From Fluviibacter phosphoraccumulans_A (GTDB taxonomy: Bacteria; Pseudomonadota; Gammaproteobacteria; Burkholderiales; Rhodocyclaceae): a stretch of DNA of 64,000 nt. Position 1 is the stretch's first letter. The number at the start of each line of letters is the position of its first letter. Below, one piece after another: positions 36,143 through 46,275 of the stretch. The DNA is taken from contig CP126743.1 of the NCBI GenBank assembly GCA_036287865.1, forward strand, positions 186,001 to 250,000, in the 5' to 3' direction. Both the position numbers and the translations under genes were made by a program. The notes under the pieces are model-generated. The model saw only the letters and a program-made list of their open reading frames with translations, was not told the DNA's origin and searched no databases.

Positions 36143-36880
36143 ATGACTACTTCTGACACACCCGCCAGCCACACATTTTCAGAGGCCGCCCGCGACGCGG
36201 TCTATGGGGCTATATTTTCCCGGCGGGATGTGCGCAGTCAATTTTTACCCAAAGCCATCCCGGACGAGGTGCTCGGCCGTTTACTCATGGCCGCCCATCA
36301 CGCACCCTCCGTGGGATTTATGCAGCCGTGGAACTTTTTGCTCATCCATTCTGCCGAGACAAAAGTACGCGTTCAGACACTGTTTCGCAAGGCCAATGAA
36401 GAAGCGCGAGATCAATTTCCAGAAGGCCGCAAAGATCTATATAGCCGTCTAAAGCTTGAAGGCATTGCCGATGCGCCCATCAACCTGTGCATCACCTGTG
36501 ATCGGGAGCGAACCGGACAAACTGTTCTGGGACGTACGCACATGAAAGAAATGGATCTATACAGCACTGTCTGTGCTGTGCAGAACCTCTGGCTCGCAGC
36601 GCGCACCGAAGGCATCGGCGTTGGCTGGGTCAGCATTTTTCATCAGCACGAACTTAATGAGGCTCTGGGCATTCCCGAAAACATCGTGCCGATTGCTTAT
36701 CTCTGTTTGGGCTACGTCAGCGAGTTTCTGGATCGACCAGAGCTGGAAAAAGCTGGCTGGTTATCACGCCTCCCCCTTGAAGACCTGGTGTTTCATGACA
36801 CGTGGGGACAGACTGGTGGCGCAGACGACCCTCTGGCAAAAACCTATCAGGCATTAAGAGCTCAGTACGGCTATGCTTGA
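36143..36880 (+). CDS. bluB: 5,6-dimethylbenzimidazole synthase
   Basis: A 245-residue flavin nitroreductase-fold enzyme that cannibalises FMNH2 to make the lower ligand of vitamin B12. It has FSRRDVRSQFLPKAIPDEVL, AAHHAPSVGFMQPWNFLLI (the BluB-specific SVGFMQPW), and GRTHMKEMDLYSTVCAVQNL with EGIGVGWVSIF. Supplies DMB for cobT. Divergent from the cobQ remnant and overlapping the cobD remnant by eight bases. Intact, which stands out among damaged cob genes. Confidence 0.95.
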   Translation: MTTSDTPASHTFSEAARDAVYGAIFSRRDVRSQFLPKAIPDEVLGRLLMAAHHAPSVGFMQPWNFLLIHSAETKVRVQTLFRKANEEARDQFPEGRKDLYSRLKLEGIADAPINLCITCDRERTGQTVLGRTHMKEMDLYSTVCAVQNLWLAARTEGIGVGWVSIFHQHELNEALGIPENIVPIAYLCLGYVSEFLDRPELEKAGWLSRLPLEDLVFHDTWGQTGGADDPLAKTYQALRAQYGYA

Positions 36881-37874
36881 ACATGGCGGACGTTTACGCG
36901 CAGCCGCCGATAAGTACGGTGTGCCACTCGATCAGTGGATCGACTTATCCACGGGTATTAGTCCCTGGCTTTACCCAATACCTGACATTCCGGATTCAGC
37001 CTGGCATCGCCTGCCCGAACCTGATGACGCACTCAACGCGGTAGCAGCCACCTATTACGGCAACGCGAAGCTGCTCGCAACGGCAGGTAGCCAGCCCGCC
37101 ATTCAAGCACTGCTATCACTTTTTTCTCGATCGCATGTCGCCATTGTTGGCCCGACCTATAACGAGCACATTGCTGCACTCATGCAGTGGAAATTGTCGA
37201 CACACTTTCCGCTGTGCTGGCCACGAATGCCAACATTGTTCTTCTCTGTAACCCCAACAACCCAACAGCGACACACTACAAACCTGCAGCGCTTCTGGAT
37301 GCCGCAGCTCAATTGCACTCGCGAGACGGCTGGTTATTGGTCGATGAGGCCTATGGTGATGCCTATCCAGAAAATAGCGTCACACCTTTTGCCGGTACTA
37401 CACAGGCCTCCCGTCTGATTACCCTACGCTCACTGGGTAAGTTTTTCGGGCTCGCCGGCACAAAAGTTGGTTTTGTTTTTGCCGATACGAATCTTCTGGA
37501 TCGTCTTTCTGACGCACTCGGCCCATGGACGATCAGCGGTCCCAGCCGATGGGGTCACTCAACAGGCACTATCCAACACAACCTAGCAAGCCAATCAGAT
37601 CACCCACGTCAAAGATGCGGGTGTTCGGCTTAAGCTACTCATTACTCAGATTATCGCGCCTGAAACCCCTGTTCAATCAACCGGTCTCTTCAGCACTTTT
37701 CGTTTGACGGAAGCGCACGACTTATATGAGCACCTGGCACGCCGAGGCATTTTGGTTCGACTGTTCCGCGAAGAATCTTTGATACGCATTGGTATCACTG
37801 CGGATCACGAATGGAAACGCTTGGAACTAGCACTCAAAGACTGGCACCCCACACACTCTGATAAAAACACATGA
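36873..37874 (+). pseudogene. cobD: L-threonine-O-3-phosphate decarboxylase, degraded
   Basis: PLP enzyme that provides aminopropanol phosphate for the nucleotide loop. ATG 36873 opens LEHGGRLRAAADKYGVPLDQ with DLSTGISPWLYP. The frame changes near 37187 to reach VLLCNPNNPTATHYKPAALL. The PLP-lysine block SLGKFFGLAGTKVGF follows. An extra G at 37551-37554 then shifts SRWVTQQALSN, an in-frame TAG sits at 37584 where Trp is expected, and the C-terminus STFRLTEAHDLYEHLARRGI ends at TGA 37872. It overlaps the next gene by four bases. Three or more lesions. Confidence 0.9.
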
Positions 37875-38973
37875 CACAAGAAATCGATAACGGTCGCAAC
37901 GAACGTCACTAACAACGCATGGTGCGCAAAAAAGATGTCGTAGATGAAAAGATTGCCGCAGCCCAAACCGAAAAAGGTCTCCTGCTGATTCATGCCGGCA
38001 ACGGCAAAGGCAAATCCTCTTCTGCTTTTGGCGTACTGGCTCGCGTCATCGGGCACAACATGAAATGTGCGGTGATTCAGTTAGGCATGAAAACCTACCG
38101 CCCCGATACACGCGTCGTTGGCGTGCTGGCTAATTGTGTGGGTTCAGCCTATCACGCCCAATTACTTGAGCAGAGCCTACCCGAAGGCATTGCCTGGTTT
38201 GGCGCCATTCCACGCAACGCCGAGTCTGCGCTGCCAGAGCGCCATCTCGGTCTGCTTCCTGTTGCAGAGATTGCCGACCTGGCACAGCGTATTGACCAAC
38301 TAGCGGATCGCATCGCTGAAACTGCGGCCGCTGCCTTACCTCCGGCAGCAGAATTTCCCGATGCCCCTAAGCCTGCTTTGCCTCAGTCACCGGCGAGAAA
38401 AACCATCGCTGTCGCAAACGATGCCGCGTTTTGCTTTGCGTATCCCGGGAACATAGAGTGTCTGCAAGAGATGGGTGCACAGCTATGCTTTTTTCACCCT
38501 TGAACGATGCCACACTACCTAATTGTGACGCGGTCTGGCTACCCGGAGGCTATCCGGAGTTACACGCAGAGGCACTTGCTAGCAACGAACGCATGATCCA
38601 GTCGCTACGACTACACATCGATGCCGAAAAGCCTGTATTCGCAGAGTGCGGGGGAATGATCGCTCTTGCTGAGTCGCTTATAGATACCAATGAGCACACT
38701 CATCCCCTCATGGGTATTTTGCCTGGCACCGTCCGGATGCATAAGAAACTCGCTGCACTTGGCATGCAATCCCTGGCGGCAGATACCGGCAACCTAGGTG
38801 GCCACACCTTTCACTACTCCACCTTTGATTGCCCGCTCGAACCGATAGCGCACACCATTGAAGCACACCAGCGTCAGAGTGAAGCGGTCTATCGCGTTAA
38901 GCGCCTCACTGCCACCTATTTTCATGCCTATTTTCCCAGCGCGCCAGGCACCGTTGCAGCGCTCTTGTCCTAA
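37871..38973 (+). pseudogene. chimeric remnant: cob(I)yrinic acid adenosyltransferase (CobO) N-terminus joined to cobyrinate a,c-diamide synthase (CobB) C-terminus
   Basis: ATG 37871 starts a CobO-like leader that hits TAA at 37910; translation could restart at ATG 37919. The P-loop domain of CobO (LLLIHAGNGKGKSSSAFGV, ending at about CAVIQ) then runs at about 38090-38105 into CobB sequence (VVGVLANCVGSAYHAQLLEQ; ALPERHLGLLPVAEIADLAQ). This removes the rest of CobO and the ATP-binding front half of CobB. A missing T in the six-T run near 38489 puts the CobB glutaminase end (WLPGGYPELHAEAL; FAECGGMIALAESL with its Cys) in another frame, ending at TAA 38971. At 367 codons it replaces two genes of about 200 and 440 codons. 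The deletion is in frame but neither enzyme is complete. Confidence 0.9.
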
Positions 38974-39921
38974 TGCCCGATTTTAGTTTTAGCCTCACCA
39001 CATTCATGGTGCTGGCCGCCAGCCTCTTGGATCGATTACTTGGGGAGACCAAATACTTTCACCCCATCGTTGGCTTTGGTAAGCTGGCGAAGCGATGCGA
39101 ACAACGCTTTAATTACCCTTCGGCTATGGATTCGCACAGCCAACTGCGCGGCCTACTCTGTTGGTGTTTGCTCGTGCTGACGCCCACGCTCTTTATCTCC
39201 CTTGTCATCACACAGCTCAACGCAACGCTTCAATTGATAGCGGGATGCGTCGTGCTCTATATCACGATAGGGGGTCGTTCATTACAAGAGCATGCCGAGC
39301 GCGTGCGGCTTGATCTGGAAAGTAACAATCTGCCTGCAGCACGTACCCACGTCAGCTGGTTGGTCTCAAGAGAAACGGCTCAATTGGATGCGCAGGGCGT
39401 CAGCAAATCCTGCATTGAATCCGTACTCGAGAATGGTAACTATGCACTATTCGCACCGATTTTCTGGTTCTGCATTCTGGGCCCGGCCGGTGCCATTCTT
39501 TACCGGTTGGCAAATACGCTAGATGCCATGTGGGGCTATCGAACATCGCGCTACATCAACTTTGGCTGCGCTGCAACACTACTTGATGACGCACTTAACT
39601 ACATCCATGCTCGACTGACGGCGCTTTCCTACGCGCTGGTTGGCCACACGCGCAACGCTCTAAGCTGCTGGCAGACACAAGCCCCCTCAATGGGATAGTC
39701 CAGACGCTGGGCCTGTTATGGCCGCAGGCGCCGGGGCACTTAACGCAAGCCTCGGTGGCGCAGCAGACTATCATGGCGCAACCGAACATCAGCCTCAGCT
39801 TGGTTGCGGCAATTTACCCAAAGCCTCTGACATAGCTAAGGCTCAACAACTACAACGGCACGCACTGTGGCTCTGGTTGGCAACCATTTCTTTCACAGCG
39901 ATTTTTTCGCTGATCTTTTAG
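38973..39921 (+). pseudogene. cbiB: adenosylcobinamide-phosphate synthase, frameshifted
   Basis: Membrane enzyme that attaches aminopropanol phosphate to cobyric acid. ATG 38973 overlaps the preceding stop (TAATG). It contains LLDRLLGETKYFHPIVGFGK, HVSWLVSRETAQLDAQGVSK, ESVLENGNYALFAPIFWF and ANTLDAMWGYRTSRYINFG. One extra C in the CCCCC run near 39683 stops the frame at TAG 39696. Removing it gives APQWDSPDAGPVMAAGAGAL and a normal C-terminus to 39921. Only one homopolymer lesion, so sequencing error or recent loss are both possible. Without correction the last about 75 residues are missing. Confidence 0.87.
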
Positions 39922-39930
39922 AATGCTCGC

Positions 39931-40848
39931 ATGAATACTCGCTTATCTGCAGCCCGCTTTGCCATTTCAACCCTTTGCGCACTATTCGCCGGGATTGATT
40001 TGGCTGGCCCTGTCAGTGTTAAAGATGATCTTGGCAATATCGTCACTCTCAACGCGCCCGCCAGTCGAATCGTCACACTAGCGCCATCTGTCGTTGAAGT
40101 TAGCTATGCTGCAGGCGCTGGTGACAAAATTGTTGCCACCGTTGAATACAGTGATTACCCCGCATCTGCTTTGAAGATTCCTCGGGTCGGCGGCCATTCA
40201 AAAATCAATCTCGAAGCCGTGGTCGCCGCAAAGCCTGATCTGGTGATTGCCTGGGAATCCGGCAACTCGCCAACTGCCATTGATAAATTGCGCCAACTGG
40301 GTATTCCCGTCTTCATGTCTCAGCCGCATAAAATGACCGACATTCCAGGTGAGATCGAACTTATTGGCGTATTGGCAGGCACCTCGCCAACTGCCAAAAA
40401 GGCAGCCGATGATTTCCGCAAACGTTACCAAACGATCGCTAATAAATATCGTGATCGTTCACCCGTTACCGTTTTCTATCAGGTCTGGCAAAACCCCTTA
40501 ATCACCATCGGCGGCCAGCAAATCATGTCGGATGCCATTACACTGTGCCGCGGCGAGAATATCTTTGGGTCGCTCAAACTACTCGCCCCACGCGTCAGTT
40601 TTGAAGCTGTGATTGCAGCAAACCCCGAAGCGATTGTTACGTCCGGCATGGCAGACCAGAATCCGGAAATGCTTGATGCCTGGAAGAAGTGGCCCAACTT
40701 AACCGCAACGCAACGTAACAATTTCTTTTTTGTTCAATCAGATCTGATGAACCGTAGCGGCCCGAGAATTCTGGACGGCACGAAGATTCTTTGCGAGGCG
40801 CTGCAAACAGCGCGAGACCATCGTCCGAAGCGAGAGGCCAAGCCTTGA
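39931..40848 (+). CDS. btuF: cobalamin ABC transporter periplasmic binding protein
   Basis: A 305-residue helical-backbone metal/B12 receptor protein. Signal peptide (MNTRLSAARFAISTLCALFA) then the core VKDDLGNIVTLNAPASRIVT LAPSV-type opening (SRIVTLAPSVVEVSYAAGAG), VATVEYSDYPASALKIPRVG and KPDLVIAWESGNSP. Delivers cobalamin to BtuCD, encoded at 43432-41634 on the other strand. It overlaps cobS by a few bases. Intact. Confidence 0.92.
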   Translation: MNTRLSAARFAISTLCALFAGIDLAGPVSVKDDLGNIVTLNAPASRIVTLAPSVVEVSYAAGAGDKIVATVEYSDYPASALKIPRVGGHSKINLEAVVAAKPDLVIAWESGNSPTAIDKLRQLGIPVFMSQPHKMTDIPGEIELIGVLAGTSPTAKKAADDFRKRYQTIANKYRDRSPVTVFYQVWQNPLITIGGQQIMSDAITLCRGENIFGSLKLLAPRVSFEAVIAANPEAIVTSGMADQNPEMLDAWKKWPNLTATQRNNFFFVQSDLMNRSGPRILDGTKILCEALQTARDHRPKREAKP

Positions 40849-41615
40849 TCCTAAAAATGCTCCAGCGCGAGACCGTCGCCTTTCTGGCGGCAGTTCGTTT
40901 CTTTACGCGCATTCCGATTCCTGATCGGGTCCCCCACTCTGCCGAAAGCCTCAACCACGCAGCCCGATACTTCCCCGCCGTTGGCCTTCTGGTTGGCGCG
41001 GTCAGCGCCATCGCATTTTTAATAGCCACACTGTTTGTGCCATCGTCAGTTGCCGTGCTCATTGCTATGGGCAGCAGCATCTATTTAACCGGCGCCTTTC
41101 ATGAAGATGGCCTATCCGATATGACGGATGGCCTCGGGGGCGGATGGGAGAAGATGCGCATACTCGAAATCATGAAAGATTCTCGGGTGGGTAGCTATGG
41201 GGTTATTGCGATTAGCATGGCGTTGATGAGCAAGTTTGTACTTCTCGACAATTTCGATCCGATCTGGGTACCCATGCTACTGATTGCCGCGCACGCATTT
41301 TCCCGATATTGCGCCGTACTCATCATGGCTGGCTTGCCTTATGTTCGCGAAGACACTTTGAGTAAATCAAAACCCCTCGCGACTCATCTTACAAGAAACG
41401 CGTTGTGGATCGCCTCGGCTTTTGGCCTGCTACCTTTACTGCTTCTGCCACCCGTGGCAGCGTTCGTGGGCGTTACAGCGGGTTTGTTCGTTACCATCTG
41501 GTTAGGCCGTAAGCTGCAAAAATGGTTGGGCGGCTACACAGGTGATTGCCTGGGAGCAGCCCAGCAACTCAACGAACTGGCCTTCTACCTCGGGGCGCTC
41601 GCCGTTTTATCTTAA
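40845..41615 (+). CDS. cobS: adenosylcobinamide-GDP ribazoletransferase
   Basis: Final step of cobalamin assembly, joining adenosylcobinamide-GDP and alpha-ribazole in the inner membrane. About 255 residues with six hydrophobic segments. It contains AAVRFFTRIPIPDRVPHSAE, the catalytic block FHEDGLSDMTDGLGGGWEK, MKDSRVGSYGVIAISMAL and the C-terminal GYTGDCLGAAQQLNEL. A TTG at 40845 overlaps the btuF stop (TTGA); ATG 40857 is the alternative start. Intact, although cobU, which would make its substrate, is destroyed. Confidence 0.94.
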   Translation: MILKMLQRETVAFLAAVRFFTRIPIPDRVPHSAESLNHAARYFPAVGLLVGAVSAIAFLIATLFVPSSVAVLIAMGSSIYLTGAFHEDGLSDMTDGLGGGWEKMRILEIMKDSRVGSYGVIAISMALMSKFVLLDNFDPIWVPMLLIAAHAFSRYCAVLIMAGLPYVREDTLSKSKPLATHLTRNALWIASAFGLLPLLLLPPVAAFVGVTAGLFVTIWLGRKLQKWLGGYTGDCLGAAQQLNELAFYLGALAVLS

Positions 41616-41633
41616 ATCAGTAGGCGCGTTAGA

Positions 41634-42449
41634 TCATGCCGGCACAAACCAGCGTTGCATCTGGCCATTAGCATCGGCCCGCTCAATCTGCACCAAAGAA
41701 TAACCATAAAGCCGCGACAGATTTTCAGCAGTGAGCATCGTAGAGACTGAACCATACTGCCACTCGCCTTCACCGAACAACAATAAGGCAGAATCGCAAT
41801 AGCGGTGTGCCAAGCCCGGCTCGTGCAACACCATGATGCAACTCACGCGTTCTTTTCGAGCTTTGGCGCGCATTAATTCCAGCACCTCAATCTGATGATT
41901 CAGATCCAGATGCGCCAATGGTTCATCCATAAAATAAATCGATGGGTTTTGCGTGAGAATGGTCGCCACAGCGACGCGCTGACGTTCACCACCAGACAAT
42001 GTCAGCACGTCACGCTCAGCAAAATCATCCATCCCTACGGCACTCAACGATGCCATAGCTAATGCCTGATCGTCCGATGACTCCCAGATCCAACGATTCA
42101 GGTGCGGATGCCGGCCGGAGATAACCGTTTCCAGCACCGTGGCACTGAACTGATCCTGCTGTTTCTGAGCCAACCAGCCACGCCAGCACGCGGCCGCACG
42201 ATCTCCCCACTGCATATAGCTTTTGTTACCCAGCAAAATATCGCCTGTCATCACACCACGTGGCAACCCAGCCAAACAAGACAACAAGGTCGACTTGCCA
42301 ACGCCATTGCGACCAAGAATAGCTGTCATCTCTCCCGGAAAAACCTCGAAGGCCAAATCACGTGACACCTGCGTATCGCCAACCTGTAAATCCACAGATG
42401 AAACCTTAAACAGCGCTTTCAGCGCATCGATAGGTTGATGTGCCGTCAT
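41634..42449 (-). CDS. btuD: cobalamin ABC transporter ATPase
   Basis: A 271-residue ABC ATPase with Walker A GRNGVGKSTLLSCLAG, signature LSGGERQRVAVATIL and Walker B IYFMDEPLAHLD. It contains the WLAQKQQ Q-loop region. It overlaps btuC by four bases, and the pair powers cobalamin import with BtuF. Intact. Confidence 0.93.
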   Translation of the reverse strand: MTAHQPIDALKALFKVSSVDLQVGDTQVSRDLAFEVFPGEMTAILGRNGVGKSTLLSCLAGLPRGVMTGDILLGNKSYMQWGDRAAACWRGWLAQKQQDQFSATVLETVISGRHPHLNRWIWESSDDQALAMASLSAVGMDDFAERDVLTLSGGERQRVAVATILTQNPSIYFMDEPLAHLDLNHQIEVLELMRAKARKERVSCIMVLHEPGLAHRYCDSALLLFGEGEWQYGSVSTMLTAENLSRLYGYSLVQIERADANGQMQRWFVPA

Positions 42450-43432
42450 TGATAACGCGTCCGGTTGAGCAGATAAAGGAATACAGGAACGCCAATCAGC
42501 GCCGTCACCACACCGACAGGCAACTGCTGTGGCGCAATTAATAACCGGGCCAATGTATCGGCAAGCACCAGAAAAATACCGCCTGCCAGCATTGATGTAG
42601 GCAACAGAATGCGCTGGTCATTGCCAACGAACATGCGTGTCAGGTGTGGAATGACCAACCCAACAAAACCGACGGAACCTGCTGTAGTCACCGAGACGGC
42701 CGTAGCCATAGAGGCCAGCAAGTAAACAGCGATACTCACAAAACTGACTGAGACCCCCAATGCTTTTGCGGTGTCATTACCGCGAATCAACACATTAAGA
42801 TCACGCGCCAGCGGTGCCGTAAGTAGGCCAATCCCCACCATGCCGATCAAAGCATAGGTTGGATTAACCCCTTGTGAAAAATCACCCATCAGCCAGAACA
42901 GCATCCCCCGCAACCGCTCTTCGGGTGCGATCGACAACAGCAAGGTAATCACTGCACCACAACCGGCTGCCACCATCACCCCGGTGAGCAACAAACGCGT
43001 CTGCGTCCAGCTCCCACCGCCATGCGCCAAACCAAAAACGATCAGAATCGCCAGCAAGGCACCGCCAAAAGCAAATCCATTTAAACCGGCAACGCCTAGG
43101 CCAAAAAATATCGCCAACAACGCACCTACACCGGCACCCCCTGAAATGCCGAGGATGTATGGATCTGCCAACGGGTTGCACAACAAAACCTGCATCAATG
43201 CGCCGGCCAGAGCCAGCAAACCGCCGCAACCAAATGCAGCCAGCGTTCGCGGCAGGCGCAAATCACGAATGACGGCTGCCGATGGCGAATTTAGATCCAG
43301 CAATCCGGCAACCACGTCGGCAAAGGGCATCTTCACGCTCCCCACCGACAACCCAATGGCAATTGCCGCCAGTGCCAGAAACACTAAGGCAACAAACACC
43401 AGCAGCAGTCGTTGAGGAGATGTCATGTGCAA
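42446..43432 (-). CDS. btuC: cobalamin ABC transporter permease
   Basis: A 328-residue FecCD/BtuC-type permease with about ten membrane segments. Hallmarks are RDLRLPRTLAAFGCGGLLAL, ANPLADPYILGISGGAG-like NPLADPYILGISGGAGVGAL, and the coupling region VGFVGLVIPHLTRMFVGNDQ. A start at MTSPQRL, two codons inside, is equally possible. It lies directly downstream of the btuB remnant and its cobalamin riboswitch, so it may be under B12 control. Intact. Confidence 0.94.
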   Translation of the reverse strand: MHMTSPQRLLLVFVALVFLALAAIAIGLSVGSVKMPFADVVAGLLDLNSPSAAVIRDLRLPRTLAAFGCGGLLALAGALMQVLLCNPLADPYILGISGGAGVGALLAIFFGLGVAGLNGFAFGGALLAILIVFGLAHGGGSWTQTRLLLTGVMVAAGCGAVITLLLSIAPEERLRGMLFWLMGDFSQGVNPTYALIGMVGIGLLTAPLARDLNVLIRGNDTAKALGVSVSFVSIAVYLLASMATAVSVTTAGSVGFVGLVIPHLTRMFVGNDQRILLPTSMLAGGIFLVLADTLARLLIAPQQLPVGVVTALIGVPVFLYLLNRTRYQ

Positions 43433-43435
43433 ATT

Positions 43436-45284
43436 TTAGCGTTGATCAAATCGGAGGCCGACAAATACGTTAGACCCCGGTGTCGCGTAGTTCTGAACGG
43501 TTTGGTACTGCTTATCAAAAATGTTATTCAAACGAGCAAACAATGACACGTCTTTATAGAGTTTCAGATTGCCATACAGATTGAACAGAGCATATCCACC
43601 CAGCACCGCGTTACTTGAGGTTCCAGGGTTCGTTTGCTGGCTTCCTTGCGCCTGCATCTGCCCCCCGAGCTTCCAATCGGAAGCTGCCTTTTCAATAGTC
43701 AAGCTACCAAATGCCTGAGGATGATAAGGCAAAACCTTTCCCCCCTTTACTCGAAGTAGCATTGTAGGGATCAACATTAACCGCATTCTGATAATCCACG
43801 CTACCCAGCATATTCAAACCTAAAAGGTTGCCATCGTACGTGGTTGTTACGCCCTGAATAACTGAGTGACCAATATTGTTATATGTTCCGACACCGCTGG
43901 TGCCTCCGGTTGCACTTACAAGATCAGTTATGTTGTTGTAGTAGTAAATAACTCCAGCGCTTTGCCCACCACTGTTAAAACGTATGCCCGCTTCTGTATT
44001 CTGCGATCTTGTTGGTTGCAATGAGGAATTGCCAACGTAAGTATTGCTACTGCCTCCCAGGGCAGTCCCTGGCGAATACAGCTAATTCAAGGTTGGTGCT
44101 TGAAACCCGGTACCCCACGAAGCCGTTGCTCTAACTGTTGGTAGCAAAAAAATAACCGTAGCCTACGGACCCAGTTGTCGCATTGCCATACTGACTATTG
44201 TTGTCATTACGAATATTCCATGACAACAAATTATCGCCAACTTCTGCATTCCATCCACCCTGGAAGGAATTAACAATTCGGGAATTATTAATCAACGCAA
44301 CTGTAGTTGCCTGGTTTAGGGTTTGATCAAGGAACTCATACGCCAATATTCCATTTCCAACAGGAAGCTTCAAATCGTTTTGCCATTGGAGTTGTTTCTG
44401 GGTTGTATTTGAACAAGTCTGTTGGTTCGTAGCTGCCGGCCAATAGTGTGAGTTATCTTGTGTACTCCCAACCCGCACTAGACTTGTCCATGCCTCAACA
44501 ACATGGTTCTTGCTGTAAAAGCTGAAAGCAAATTCAAGTTTTCAGTCGTCGTAGCCATCTTGCCACTTGAGGTGGAACCATTCTGGCCCGTACCATAAAG
44601 GAATTTAATTCCAAGCTCCTGACCAGGCGCTAATGCATAAGCAAAATTTCCAGAAGCACTACTGTTGGTATATGAAGCTGGTGTTGGGTTATAGCCACTG
44701 CTGTTTGAAATAAGTGTTGGAAAACTCACTGAGTGGGTGTTGGAACCATAAACGCTATAACTTAAACCTTCCGTCGAGCCTTCTCCTTTGCGCGTAAAAA
44801 GCTGAACTACACCACCAATTGCATCCGAACCATAAGACGATGACGTGGGGCCGCGCACGACCTCCATACGGCCAAATTGCGGCATTGGAAGATAGGCCCA
44901 AGGCGGGGCGCCAGTGGAAGACGAGTTCATTCGCAATCCATCGATGAGCAAGATCGTCTGCGCATTTGATCCGCCCCGAATTTGAACCTGCGTATTTGTT
45001 CCTAGGCCGCCGTTAGATCGGACAGTGACACCCGGAGTATTCGCCAAAATGTCCGAAATTGGTTCAGCCGGGCTGTAATCCCGGATTTGTTCCTGATCGA
45101 CGACCGTAACATCAGAAATCAACAGGTTGTAACGCGTCGGAATACGCGTTGCAGTTACTACGATGGGGTCAGCGGGTCCGGCTAATTGCTCAGGCGATTC
45201 CTGCGCAATTGCAGAAAAAGACAGCGAAGTAATTGCTGAGGCAATGAGAGATCGGGCAACGCCCGGATGATGAAAGACAGCCAT
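43436..45284 (-). pseudogene. btuB: TonB-dependent cobalamin receptor BtuB, multiply broken
   Basis: Outer-membrane B12 receptor remnant, about 616 codons. The start is ATG 45284 behind AGGAG. It has a signal peptide and TonB-box region (PADPIVVTATRIPTRYN), then a plug domain (ISDILANTPGVTVRSNGGLG; VQIRGGSNAQTILLIDGLRM). Reconstruction needs a T added near 44526 (SAFYSKNHVVEAW), a T removed from the seven-base run near 44147 (FLLPTVRATASWGTGF) and a G removed from the six-G run near 43741 (VKGGKVLPYHPQAFGS). In addition a nonsense TAG lies after FQAPTLN near 44083. The terminal aromatic-rich motif NVFVGLRFDQR closes the barrel. Controlled by the riboswitch at 45420-45618. Confidence 0.9.
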
Positions 45285-45419
45285 GAAAACTCCTGGCACA
45301 GCCGTGCCAACGATCGAACGAGCGTCCCCGCAGGTTCAATGCGATAAAAATACTGAAAGGAGTGCCCAGACGGCCACACAAGGGCTGTCCAGAGCCGCTC
45401 ACCCGCAGCGCTTGATTTC

Positions 45420-45618
45420 CAAAAGGCCGGTCTCCGGGCTCGCGCCGGACAGGACACTCCTGCCGAACGTACCGCCTTCCCAGATCCAAAGATCCAGTGG
45501 CTTTGAGGTACGACTAGCGCTTACCGTTGCGGGGGCAGCACCGGGATAGCATTGATATGCGTCACCGGTTTCCCGTTTCACCTTGAGGCAGTCTCACTGC
45601 AACAAGGCACCGTTCGGA
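45420..45618 (-). promoter_or_regulatory. cobalamin (AdoCbl) riboswitch upstream of btuB
   Basis: On the minus strand the conserved elements appear in order: GGTGACGCA, GGTGCTGCCCCCGCAACGGT followed by AAGCGC, GCCACTGGATC, GGGAAGGCGG and the B12-box-like AGCCCGGAGACCGGCC. This is a full cobalamin riboswitch signature. It lies about 140 bases before the btuB start and would reduce btuB (and perhaps btuC-btuD) expression when B12 is plentiful. It is preserved although btuB itself is damaged. Confidence 0.93.
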
Positions 45619-45740
45619 AAATCAGGGGCGTTCGCCCAAAACCAAGGCGAATTCTAACATCAAATCCCAATTCATTGAAAAACAGTCACTTAACGCAAAT
45701 GCAGTTGACCCTAAGGCCTTAGCGTCCTATAGTTCGCGGC

Positions 45741-45947
45741 ATGGAAAGCAATCTTTCTCTGCTCGATCAAAAGCTCTCTCAACTCATCGCGCTACTCGAC
45801 CAAAGTCGTGAGCAAAATGTGCAGCTGCGTGCCCGTCTGGAAAGTTCAGAGGTGCGTTGCAATGAACTTGAGACGCAAATGAATGCGGCACGTACAAAGC
45901 TCGAGCAGGTCGTAGCCCGCCTGCCGGAATCGGTAAATCTGTCATGA
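45741..45947 (+). CDS. small coiled-coil protein (ZapB-like / TIGR02449 type)
   Basis: A 68-residue, almost wholly helical protein with heptad leucines (LSLLDQKLSQLIALLDQSRE; LRARLESSEVRCNELETQMN), matching the short coiled-coil proteins that precede zapA in betaproteobacteria. Overlaps zapA by four bases (ATGA). A role in divisome assembly is inferred from this pairing. Intact. Confidence 0.82.
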   Translation: MESNLSLLDQKLSQLIALLDQSREQNVQLRARLESSEVRCNELETQMNAARTKLEQVVARLPESVNLS

Positions 45948-46270
45948 CGACTGCCAATCACCTGGACATCACGCTCTTTGGACGCGAATACCGTCTAGCC
46001 TGCCCACCAGAACAGCAGGCGGCTTTACTGCAGGCCGTGTCGCTGGTCGACGGCAAGATGCAGGAAGTCGCTGACAAAGGTCGCCAGATTTCTGCGGAAC
46101 GCGCAGCCATTATGGCGGCCGTAACACTGGCCCACGAACTGATTCAAGCCCGTGATGGCCAGGCACCTGCTGTGGCCGTTGTTGACACGAGCGATGCCCA
46201 GCGTAAAGTGGACGCCATGGTTCAGCGTGCTGAAGAGGCCATCGAAACGCACCAGAACGCGCTGTTCTAG
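45944..46270 (+). CDS. zapA: cell division protein ZapA
   Basis: A 108-residue FtsZ-ring stabiliser. The N-terminal globular part has ITLFGREYRLACPPEQQAAL and VDGKMQEVADKGRQISAERA; a C-terminal coiled coil follows (DAQRKVDAMVQRAEEAIETH). Translationally coupled to the upstream coiled-coil gene. Intact. In many proteobacteria the 6S RNA gene follows zapA, as may be the case here. Confidence 0.94.
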   Translation: MTTANHLDITLFGREYRLACPPEQQAALLQAVSLVDGKMQEVADKGRQISAERAAIMAAVTLAHELIQARDGQAPAVAVVDTSDAQRKVDAMVQRAEEAIETHQNALF

Positions 46271-46275
46271 TTCTC

